Part shown: positions 56,063-64,000 of the stretch, piece by piece
Layout: each line of letters begins with the position of its first letter
How positions within the stretch are numbered: position 1 is the first letter of the stretch
From: Nevskiaceae bacterium
GTDB taxonomy: Bacteria > Pseudomonadota > Gammaproteobacteria > Nevskiales > Nevskiaceae
Length of the DNA stretch: 64,000 bases
Direction: 5' to 3'
Assembly (NCBI GenBank): GCA_008012115.1
Contig: SSEB01000012.1
Span: 1 to 64,000, forward strand
The notes under the pieces: generated by a model
Databases searched by the model: none
Seen by the model: the letters and a program-made list of their open reading frames with translations, nothing else
What the model was told of the DNA's origin: nothing
Program-made: the position numbers and the translations under genes

Positions 56063-56392
56063 ATGGATGCACTCGAAAGAATCAAGCAACAAGTGACTGA
56101 TAACCCGGTCATTATCTACATGAAGGGAACGCCGGATTTCCCGCAGTGCGGATTTTCGGCGCGTGCCTCGCAGGCGCTCAAGGCCTGCAACGTGCCGTTC
56201 GCCTACATCAACATCTTCGAGGACGAGGAAATCTACCGGGCGCTGCCGAAGTTCGCCAACTGGCCGACCTTCCCCCAGCTCTACGTCAAGGGCGAGCTGA
56301 TTGGCGGCTGCGACATCACGCTCGATCTGTTCCAGTCGGGTGAGCTGAAGAAGATGCTCGACGAGGCGGTGGGCGGGAAGAAGGCCGCCTGA
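56063..56392 (+). CDS. grxD: Monothiol glutaredoxin Grx4
   Basis: 109-residue CGFS-type glutaredoxin (C29-G-F-S), which binds and transfers 2Fe-2S clusters and works with BolA proteins. WPTFPQLYVKGELIGGCDI is the conserved glutathione-binding block. ATG 56063 follows CCGGAG. A BolA-family gene is present at 35616-35894. Confidence 0.97.
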   Translation: MDALERIKQQVTDNPVIIYMKGTPDFPQCGFSARASQALKACNVPFAYINIFEDEEIYRALPKFANWPTFPQLYVKGELIGGCDITLDLFQSGELKKMLDEAVGGKKAA

Positions 56393-56416
56393 ACGGACCC
56401 CGGCCCGACCGTTGTG

Positions 56417-56447
56417 AAAACGCCCGCGTCAGCGGGCGTTTTTTTTG
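56417..56447 (+). terminator. Terminator after grxD
   Basis: AACGCCCGC-gtca-GCGGGCGTT stem followed by eight or more T. It separates grxD from the convergent DJ-1-like gene, and its opposite strand carries AAAA/TTTT so it may serve both. Confidence 0.92.
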
Positions 56448-56457
56448 GGGCGCGACA

Positions 56458-57000
56458 TCAGGGTGCCAGCAGTGCCTGCGCCACCAGCCTTCGCTTGTCC
56501 TCGCCGCCCAGCAGTTCCACCAGCTTCAGTGCGAACGGGATGGCCGCGGCAGGGCCCTGGCCGGTGACGCAATGGCCATCGACCACCACGGGCTGGTCGA
56601 CGTAGTGAATCAATTGGTCGCGGAACGCCGGGTAGCAGGTGGCCTGCTTGCCGTCGAGCAGACCGTTCGGTGCCAGCACCAGCGCAGGGGCCGCACAGAG
56701 GCCGCCGTACCATTTGTGCGCCAGGCGCTGCGCCTGCAACTTCTCCAGTAGCGGCTTGTGCGCCGCGAGGTTGGCGGCACCTTTCTCGCCGCCGGGCAGC
56801 ATGATCGCATCGTATTCCAGCGCGGCGACGTCCTTGAACAGGACGTCGGCGGTGAGCGTGATGTCGCGTGTGCCGATCACCGTCAGTTCCGGTTCGATGC
56901 TGGCCACGCTGACGCGCAAGGCAGCGCGCCGCAGGACATTGACCAGGGTGACGGTTTCCAGGCTCTCGGCGCCGTAGGCGATGGGCACCAGTATTTTCAT
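56458..57000 (-). CDS. DJ-1/PfpI-family protein (YajL-like)
   Basis: 180 residues with the DJ-1 fold: MKILVPIAYGAESLET, where E12 corresponds to the conserved glutamate, DAIMLPGGEKGAANL and the nucleophile elbow GGLCAAPALVLA with C102. Related proteins act as stress chaperones or glyoxalases; which applies here is not decided by sequence. ATG 57000 was chosen because preceding in-frame codons are not family-like. Confidence 0.87.
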   Translation of the reverse strand: MKILVPIAYGAESLETVTLVNVLRRAALRVSVASIEPELTVIGTRDITLTADVLFKDVAALEYDAIMLPGGEKGAANLAAHKPLLEKLQAQRLAHKWYGGLCAAPALVLAPNGLLDGKQATCYPAFRDQLIHYVDQPVVVDGHCVTGQGPAAAIPFALKLVELLGGEDKRRLVAQALLAP

Positions 57001-57026
57001 GGGGGGGAACTCCGGCGGTGGAGTCG

Positions 57027-57041
57027 GCACTGTATCAGTGC
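57027..57041 (+). promoter_or_regulatory. NtrC-type enhancer site
   Basis: GCACTGTATCAGTGC, a perfect match to the NtrC core GCAC-Y-N5-R-GTGC, centred about 55 bases upstream of the sigma-54 promoter of amtB. Confidence 0.75.
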
Positions 57042-57088
57042 TGGCGCGGCACATCCCGAATCTGCGCTTTCGGATCGTGCGCATATAG

Positions 57089-57105
57089 TTGGCACCCAAA
57101 TTGCT
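57089..57105 (+). promoter_or_regulatory. Sigma-54 promoter of amtB
   Basis: TTGGCACccaaaTTGCT is an exact match to the sigma-54 consensus (TTGGCAC-N5-TTGCW). It lies 67 bases before the amtB ATG and indicates induction under nitrogen limitation through NtrC. Confidence 0.9.
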
Positions 57106-57171
57106 TTGCTAGTTCCAGGTTCCTGTTGCACTGAAAAGGAACACACAAGCGGCAATCATTTGGGAGCTGGC

Positions 57172-58593
57172 ATGAAGTTCGGAATCTTGACGGGACTGCG
57201 CTGCGTTTTGATCTCCCTGCCGATGGCGCTCGGTATTCCCGTGGCGCAAGCCATCGCCGATGAGGCCGCCGCTCCGGCCGCTGCGACTGCACCCGTGGCG
57301 AGCCCCGCGCCCGCCGCACCGGTGCCGGCAGCGCCAGCGCCTGTTGCGGCACCGACGCATCCGGTACTGGTTGGCGTCGACAAGATCAACTCCGGCGATA
57401 CGGCGTGGATGCTGGCCTCCACCGCGCTGGTGCTGCTGATGACCATCCCGGGCCTGGCCCTGTTCTACGCCGGCATGGTGCGCAAGAAAAACGTGCTGTC
57501 GACGGCACTGCAGAGTTTCGCCATCTGTTGCTTGGTTACCGTCATCTGGGTGGTCATCGGCTACAGCCTCGCATTTACGCCTGGAGGGCCGTTTCTCGGC
57601 AGTCTGGAGCGGCTGATGCTCTCGGGCATGGCATTCATCAAGGACAGCGGTCAGGTCACGGTGAGCCATGTGGCGACGACGATTCCGGAATCGGTCTTCG
57701 TCATGTTCCAGATGACCTTCGCCATCATCACGCCGGCCCTGATCACCGGCGCCTTCGCCGAGCGCATCCGTTTCGGCGCGATGATCCTGTTCATCGGCCT
57801 GTGGTCGATCCTGGTCTACGCACCGGTGGCGCACTGGGTGTGGGAGCCGGGTGGCTGGCTGGCGACGCTCGGCGCCCAGGATTTCGCAGGCGGCACCGTG
57901 GTGCATATCAACGCTGGCGCGGCGGGCCTGATGTGCGCCTACGTGCTGGGACGCCGCAAGGGTTACGGCGAGGATGCCTTCGTGCCCTACAACCTCGGCT
58001 TCACCCTGATTGGTGCCTCGCTGCTGTGGGTGGGCTGGTTTGGCTTCAATGCAGGGTCGGCGGTGGCCGCCGATGGTCGCGCCGGCATGGCGATGCTGGT
58101 GACCCAGGTGGCCACCGCCACGGCATCGCTGACCTGGATGCTGGTGGAGTATTTCGCCCGTGGCCGCAGCTCCCTGCTTGGCGCCTGCTCGGGCGCGGTG
58201 GCGGGCCTGGTGGCGATCACGCCGGCTTCCGGTTTCGTCAACCTGGGCGGCGCTCTGGTGATCGGCGTGGCGGCGGGCGTGTGTTGCTACTGGGGCGCCA
58301 CCGGCCTCAAGCACTTGCTGGGCGCCGACGATTCGCTGGATGTCTTCGGCATCCACGGCATCGGCGGAATTGTCGGCGCACTGTTGACGGGCGTTTTCGC
58401 CGACAAGGAGATTTGCGGTGCATCGGGCAGCCTTTTGGTGCAGGCCATCGGCGCTTTCTCGACCCTGATCTACAGCGGTATCGTGTCGCTGACGCTGTTG
58501 CTGCTGATCGATTTCACCATCGGCCTGCGTGTGCCGAGGGAGCACGAGACGCTCGGCCTGGATCTTTCGCAGCACGGTGAGCAGATCAGCTGA
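57172..58593 (+). CDS. amtB: Ammonium transporter AmtB
   Basis: Trimeric ammonium channel of the inner membrane. ATG 57172 (after GGGAG) gives 473 residues. A signal peptide-like segment (1-~25) is followed by an Ala/Pro-rich stretch (about 25-62), longer than in most homologues, and then eleven membrane helices. Blocks ALFYAGMVRKKN, HINAGAAGLM (first pore histidine) and DVFGIHGIGGIVGALLTG (second pore histidine) are diagnostic. No glnK is adjacent. Confidence 0.96.
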   Translation: MKFGILTGLRCVLISLPMALGIPVAQAIADEAAAPAAATAPVASPAPAAPVPAAPAPVAAPTHPVLVGVDKINSGDTAWMLASTALVLLMTIPGLALFYAGMVRKKNVLSTALQSFAICCLVTVIWVVIGYSLAFTPGGPFLGSLERLMLSGMAFIKDSGQVTVSHVATTIPESVFVMFQMTFAIITPALITGAFAERIRFGAMILFIGLWSILVYAPVAHWVWEPGGWLATLGAQDFAGGTVVHINAGAAGLMCAYVLGRRKGYGEDAFVPYNLGFTLIGASLLWVGWFGFNAGSAVAADGRAGMAMLVTQVATATASLTWMLVEYFARGRSSLLGACSGAVAGLVAITPASGFVNLGGALVIGVAAGVCCYWGATGLKHLLGADDSLDVFGIHGIGGIVGALLTGVFADKEICGASGSLLVQAIGAFSTLIYSGIVSLTLLLLIDFTIGLRVPREHETLGLDLSQHGEQIS

Positions 58594-58634
58594 GTCGAGG
58601 CGCCGCATTCCGGACGCTCGCGATGGGAGGGATG

Positions 58635-58946
58635 ATGAACGAAGATCAGCTTTCAGCTCTGGCAACGCACCTCTACGTGCGCTTGCGCAGGGATGGCGGC
58701 CGTGTGATCGACGTGATCTGGATGACCCGCAATCACGACTACGCGCGAGAGGTGATCCGCCTGGCGCGCGGTATTCCCGACGCCGAGGTGGCGAGGTTGG
58801 CCGACCGTTTCGAGGAACTGATGTTCGGGGTGGTGCACGCCGCTGCGTCTCTGGCGCCGTCGGCGCCGGCACCGCGTAATCCGCTGGAGGATACGCAGAC
58901 GCCGGCACCGAGCGTTGCGGGCCGTTATCGTGGGGGGTTGCGCTAG
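58635..58946 (+). CDS. Hypothetical protein (orphan between amtB and icd)
   Basis: 103 residues from ATG 58635, behind a strong GGGAGGG; I do not recognise the family. The N-terminal 70 residues look helical (LATHLYVRLRRDGGRVIDVIWMT, then YAREVIRLARGI and RLADRFEELM). The rest is low-complexity Ala/Pro ending RYRGGLR. Composition and ribosome site suggest a real gene. It is followed by a terminator, so it is the last gene of the amtB unit or a single gene. Confidence 0.65.
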   Translation: MNEDQLSALATHLYVRLRRDGGRVIDVIWMTRNHDYAREVIRLARGIPDAEVARLADRFEELMFGVVHAAASLAPSAPAPRNPLEDTQTPAPSVAGRYRGGLR

Positions 58947-58971
58947 CTCGGGGTGGGCTGGCGCGTGGGGC

Positions 58972-59012
58972 GCGAACCCGCCGGCAATGGCGCCGGCGGG
59001 TTTGCTTTTTTC
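58972..59012 (+). terminator. Terminator after the orphan gene
   Basis: Stem GCGAACCCGCCGGC / GCCGGCGGGTTTGC (58972-59005, one G:T pair) followed by six T. Confidence 0.88.
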
Positions 59013-59154
59013 AGAGCGGGGACGGCGATACGGCGAATGTAAAAATCTTGACAGGGCGCTGCGGGCGATGGCGCCGCCGGTGCCGATCTTCGCCCCCTGA
59101 ATGCTAGAATCGGCGGGTATCCCAAGACGCAAGAAGAGCGAGGAGCGCCAACGC

Positions 59155-60912
<1,758 letters not shown>

Positions 60913-60925
60913 GCCAGGGATCTGC

Positions 60926-60960
60926 CGGCGAGGGCGGCTCCGGCCGCCCTCGCCGTTTTG
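60926..60960 (+). terminator. Terminator after icd-CBS
   Basis: CGGCGAGGGCGGC / GCCGCCCTCGCCG, a 13-bp perfect stem with a 4-base loop, followed by TTTTG. Confidence 0.8.
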
Positions 60961-60968
60961 GAGGACGC

Positions 60969-61730
60969 ATGAACGTCGGGCTGTTCGTGATTGGTGCGGA
61001 ACTGTTGTCGGGCAAGCGGCAGGACAAGCATTTGCCGAAAGTCATCGCCATGCTGGCGCAACGCGGCATGGCTTTGTCCTGGGCGCAGTTCCTCGGCGAC
61101 GATGAGGCGCAGATTGCCGAGGCGATCGTCGCCAGCCGCGCCCGCGGCGATCTGGTGCTGTCCTGCGGCGGTATTGGCGCGACCCCCGACGACTGCACCC
61201 GCCAGGCCGCCGCGCGCGCTTTCGGCGTGCCGCTGGAACGTCATGTCGATGCGGTGGCGAACATCGTTGAGCAGTACGGTGACAAGGCTTATCCCCATCG
61301 TGTGCTGATGGCGGAGTTCCCGCGGGGTGCCGGCCTGATTCCGAACCCGGTCAACCGGGTCGCGGGCTTTTACGTGGGCGATCATCATTTCGTACCAGGA
61401 TTCCCGGAAATGGCCTGGCCGATGCTCGAGTGGGTGCTCGATACGCGCTACCCGCAATTGAAAAATCCCGATCCGCCGGTGGAATACTCGCTACGCGCGC
61501 TGGGAACTGCGGCGGAGAGCGATCTCCTGGAGTTGATGGAGCGAACGCTGGCGGCACATCCGGGCATCGCGCTGTCGAGCCTGCCCTCGCGCGGCGACGC
61601 GCAGCGGCCGCGCCACATCGAGTTCGGGTTCAAAGGGCCGCGGGCCGTGGCTGCTGCGGCATTCGTGGCCTTCCGCACCGAGTTGCTGCAGCGCGAAGAG
61701 ATTCAGGTCGAGGACATCCGCACGCCCTAG
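60969..61730 (+). CDS. MoCF-domain (CinA/MoaB-like) protein
   Basis: 253 residues from ATG 60969, starting GLFVIGAELLSGKRQDKHL and containing DLVLSCGGIGATPDDCTRQA, the molybdopterin-binding signature shared by MogA, MoeA and CinA. The second half (YVGDHHFVPGFPEMAWPM) resembles CinA's COG1058 domain; the CinA deamidase domain is absent. Possible roles are NAD-related pyrophosphatase or cofactor binding. The ATG is right after the terminator hairpin. Confidence 0.82.
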   Translation: MNVGLFVIGAELLSGKRQDKHLPKVIAMLAQRGMALSWAQFLGDDEAQIAEAIVASRARGDLVLSCGGIGATPDDCTRQAAARAFGVPLERHVDAVANIVEQYGDKAYPHRVLMAEFPRGAGLIPNPVNRVAGFYVGDHHFVPGFPEMAWPMLEWVLDTRYPQLKNPDPPVEYSLRALGTAAESDLLELMERTLAAHPGIALSSLPSRGDAQRPRHIEFGFKGPRAVAAAAFVAFRTELLQREEIQVEDIRTP

Positions 61731-61738
61731 GCCGGGTG

Positions 61739-62605
61739 TCACTCCTCGAGGTGGGGCTCCTTGCGTCGCCAGCCGACCATCACGCAGGTGGCAATGACCA
61801 ATACGGTGCCGAGCACCGACCAGCGGTCAATGGCCTCGCCCCAGAGGGCCCAGGCGATCAGTGCCGAGAAGATCACCGCGGCATAGGTGAAGGGGCCCAC
61901 CCGCGCCGCGGGCGCCAGGGCGTAGGCCCGCGTCAGGCAGAGCTGGCCGACCGTGGCGAACAGACCTGCGCCCAGCAGCTGCAGGAGCGTGATCGGGTCG
62001 GGTGTCCGCCACGCCCATGCCAGCGGGATGGCGGAGATGGCGGTGGCCATGCCGGCGAAATAGAGCACGATGCGTGGCGCCGGTTCGGTGTCCGAAATGC
62101 GGCGGATGCTGACCATGGCGCAGGCGGCGAGCATGCCGGAGCAGAGGCCGATCAAGCCTGCCGTCGGGTCGATGGCGGCGGTGCCCGGCTTGACGATGAA
62201 GCCGATGCCGATCAGCCCGACCAGGGCCGCGGGAAACACCACAAACGGCGGTTTCTCGCCGATCCAGATCCAGGCGATGAAGGGAATGAACAGCGGCGTC
62301 GAATAGGTCAACAACATGGCCTCGGCCAGGTGCAGGTGGCCGATGGCATAGAAAAACGTATACATCGCGGCCACGCCAAAGGCCGAGCGCCAGAGGTGCC
62401 CGCCAACGCGACGGCTGCGCAGGCTGGCGATGCCCTGGCGCGCCGCCCAGGGCAGCAAGGCCAGCAGGCTGATGGCGCTGCGGAAGAACACCACGATCTC
62501 GTTGGGGGCGTGAGCGGCCGCCGCTTTGACGCAGGCGCCGGTGATGGAAAACGCGGCGGCGGCCAGCAGCGCAAAGCGTGCGCCGCGGCGCAGGTCGTTG
62601 GACAT
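61739..62605 (-). CDS. EamA/DMT-family transporter
   Basis: 288 residues with ten hydrophobic segments forming two EamA repeats. FSITGACVKAAAAHAPNEIV and YTFFYAIGHLHLAEAMLLTYSTPLFIPFIAW are the first repeat, and FATVGQLCLTRAYALAPAARVGPF the second. These exporters or permeases move small metabolites; the substrate is not predictable. ATG 62605 was chosen because the upstream codons are not membrane-like. It converges on the MoCF gene. Confidence 0.85.
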   Translation of the reverse strand: MSNDLRRGARFALLAAAAFSITGACVKAAAAHAPNEIVVFFRSAISLLALLPWAARQGIASLRSRRVGGHLWRSAFGVAAMYTFFYAIGHLHLAEAMLLTYSTPLFIPFIAWIWIGEKPPFVVFPAALVGLIGIGFIVKPGTAAIDPTAGLIGLCSGMLAACAMVSIRRISDTEPAPRIVLYFAGMATAISAIPLAWAWRTPDPITLLQLLGAGLFATVGQLCLTRAYALAPAARVGPFTYAAVIFSALIAWALWGEAIDRWSVLGTVLVIATCVMVGWRRKEPHLEE

Positions 62606-62691
62606 AGCGGTGATTGTTTCCAAGATGCGCGCAGCAATCGTGCGGGAGTGCGCAGCCGACGGTGCGGGATACCGGTACAATTTTAGAACAT

Positions 62692-63384
62692 ATGACCATC
62701 CATGCATCGCCTTCTAACGCAAGGCTGCCCCTGATGACCCTCGCTTGCAGCCTGTTCAATCTGCTGGTGACGTTGAGCGTGATCTGGGGTTGGACCATCA
62801 ACCGGGAAGCGCTGTTTCGCCCCTTGCCGCAGGCGGGCGTGATCGCCCCCATGGTCGCCCTGACCGTCCTGCTGGCGACACTGGCCATGGGCGGCATCGC
62901 CCTGGCGCAAACTGCCGAGCGAGGGCGCCTGCTGCGCTATGCGCGGTGGCTGTCGGGCGCCGTGATCGCCATCGCCGTGGTGGCCTTGCTGGAGTATCTG
63001 CAGTCGGGACCGGGCGGGTTGGAGTCGCTGCTGTACTTCGACCGCATCAAGGCGGCGGCGCGGCCGGGGCTGAGCGCGCCGGGGCGGCTCTCTCCGCAGA
63101 CGGCCTGCGCCCTGGTGCTGTTCGGCATGGCGCTGTTCGCGATGAGCCGGCCGCGCGGGCTGAAATCGCGCAGCGGCGGCTGGCTGGCGGCGTTCGGCCT
63201 TGTGGTGCCTGGGCTGGCGCTGATCGGGCACTTCATCAAGGCGCCGGTTTTTTACACGCTGGCCGGGCTCAGCAGCATGGGCACCGGCATGCCGACGGCG
63301 ATCCTGTTGCTGGTGCTCGGCATCGGCACCTTGGCGCTGGCCGATCCACAACCACATCGCCCTGCGAACCCGGCTGGACCCTAG
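62692..63384 (+). CDS. Stand-alone membrane sensor-like protein
   Basis: 230 residues from ATG 62692 (alternative ATG 62734). I count six hydrophobic segments. The block LSPQTACALVLFGMALFAM and the following helix pair resemble the membrane input domain found in front of histidine kinases and GGDEF proteins. Here the frame ends after the membrane part, with no PAS, kinase or GGDEF domain. Function unknown; it could be a truncated or split sensor. Confidence 0.6.
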   Translation: MTIHASPSNARLPLMTLACSLFNLLVTLSVIWGWTINREALFRPLPQAGVIAPMVALTVLLATLAMGGIALAQTAERGRLLRYARWLSGAVIAIAVVALLEYLQSGPGGLESLLYFDRIKAAARPGLSAPGRLSPQTACALVLFGMALFAMSRPRGLKSRSGGWLAAFGLVVPGLALIGHFIKAPVFYTLAGLSSMGTGMPTAILLLVLGIGTLALADPQPHRPANPAGP

Positions 63385-63454
63385 ACGCCGATTGGCTTGA
63401 AAATGGCGCCGCCGTCCGCATGGTGCCGGCGTTTCCCCCGCTTCGAGACGAGTC

Positions 63455-63772
63455 ATGCCGATTTACGAATATCATTGCCGGGCCTGCGGTCAGGCCTCGG
63501 AAATCCTGCAGAAGATTTCGGAACCCGATGCCAAGAAATGCCCGCTCTGCGGCAAATCCGCGCTGACGCGCCAGGTGTCGGCGGCCGGATTCCGCCTCAA
63601 GGGCGGCGGCTGGTATGAAACCGACTTCAAGTCCGGCAACAAGAAAAACCTGGTGGGCGATGCCGCCGACGCCGGCGGCGACAAGCCTGCGGCGCCCACG
63701 ACGGCGGAGAGCAAACCTGCCGCCAAGCCCAAGGACAAGGGCAAGAAGAAGGCGGCGGCCGCTGCAAAATAA
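63455..63772 (+). CDS. FmdB-type zinc ribbon protein
   Basis: 105 residues with an N-terminal CxxC-x17-CxxC zinc ribbon (C8, C11, C29, C32) in MPIYEYHCRACG and KKCPLCG, then a low-complexity Lys/Ala-rich tail. The family is a putative regulator; the position upstream of DUF502 and (beyond the window) aspS is common in gammaproteobacteria. Confidence 0.9.
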   Translation: MPIYEYHCRACGQASEILQKISEPDAKKCPLCGKSALTRQVSAAGFRLKGGGWYETDFKSGNKKNLVGDAADAGGDKPAAPTTAESKPAAKPKDKGKKKAAAAAK

Positions 63773-63802
63773 CCGGGCGCTGCGCCCGCGGGGAGAGTGA
63801 TC

Positions 63803-64000
63803 ATGAGCAGTTTGCTGCGCCGCTGGTTTGTCGCCGGACTGTTGATCTGGCTGCCCTTGGCCGTCACGCTGCTGACGATCCGCTTCGTCATCAACCTCCT
63901 CGACACCAGCCTGCTGCTGCTGCCGTCGGTGATACGGCCGGACATCCCGGGTTTCGGCGTGCTGCTCAGCATCGTGCTGGTGCTGGGCACCGGCGCCATT
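63803..64000 (+). CDS. DUF502 family membrane protein (3' truncated by window edge)
   Basis: Open to the window end, 66 residues visible, starting MSSLLRRWFVAGLLIWLPLAV after GGGGAGAG. Two membrane segments (about 8-30 and 52-66) and the DTSLLLLPSVIRPDIPGFGVLLS loop match the DUF502 family. Function unknown; normally followed by aspS. Confidence 0.85.
   Translation, partial: MSSLLRRWFVAGLLIWLPLAVTLLTIRFVINLLDTSLLLLPSVIRPDIPGFGVLLSIVLVLGTGAI

Overview
The window is dense, GC-rich bacterial chromosome from a gammaproteobacterium. ZipA, Rnk, the greA-rlmE-ftsH-folP-glmM-tpiA-secG order followed by leu tRNA, initiator tRNA-rimP-nusA-infB-rbfA-truB-rpsO-pnp, and the yciB-yciI-bolA set all point there. 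PhaR (polyhydroxybutyrate control), an alkyl-DHAP-synthase-like oxidase beside glycerol-3-phosphate genes, and the high GC suggest a Nevskiales/Solimonadaceae-type or Xanthomonadales-like lineage. That placement is an inference from gene content; no 16S gene is present.

Layout. 1-9115: 3' three quarters of carB, then greA, rlmE, ftsH, folP, glmM, tpiA, secG. 9135-9447: tRNA-Leu(GAG) and initiator tRNA-fMet. 9512-18084: rimP-nusA-infB-rbfA-truB-rpsO-pnp, a translation and RNA-turnover superoperon. 18085-20242: a probable small RNA, phaR and gluQ on the minus strand. 20243-26123: a HAD phosphatase, AGPS-like FAD oxidase, ABM protein, GlpD-like dehydrogenase and FGGY kinase. 26126-26895: queF and an Mpo1-like membrane protein on the minus strand. 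27170-33965: smc, zipA, ligA and a periplasmic thioredoxin-like protein. 34115-36723: amidohydrolase, bolA-like, yciI, yciB on the minus strand. 36756-44587: yciO, a class-II cyclic-nucleotide phosphodiesterase-like protein, ffh, rnk, the rpsP-rimM-trmD-rplS operon and htpG. 44594-49270: NlpC/P60 lipoprotein, sspA-like GST, trxB, and divergent ahpC-ahpF. 49348-55891: sppA, alpha/beta hydrolase, murI, then GNAT, nadC, argF, sodB on the minus strand. 56063-64000: grxD, DJ-1-like protein, amtB, an orphan, an isocitrate dehydrogenase fused to a CBS pair, a MoCF-domain protein, an EamA transporter, a membrane sensor-like protein, FmdB and the start of a DUF502 gene.

Most of the window is housekeeping. 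Three things are not routine. (1) A family of eight intergenic elements, each exactly 112 bp, has the fixed plan 9-24-46-24-9: GC-rich ends (CCACCCGCT / AGCGGGTGG), sequence-variable 24-bp arms and an AT-rich 46-bp palindromic core bounded by GTTAT and ATAAC. Geometry is conserved far better than sequence. (2) A perfect sigma70 promoter with a 15-bp operator shared with the phaR promoter drives a ~126-nt structured RNA with its own terminator, opposite the pnp 3' end. (3) The isocitrate dehydrogenase carries a C-terminal CBS-domain pair, which suggests nucleotide control at the TCA/glyoxylate branch point.

Gene-free stretches over 300 bases are 9116-9511 (two tRNAs and their signals), 18085-18529 (terminator and small RNA), 42389-42715 (terminator, one 112-bp element, heat-shock promoter) and 46704-47010 (trxB/ahpC divergent control region).
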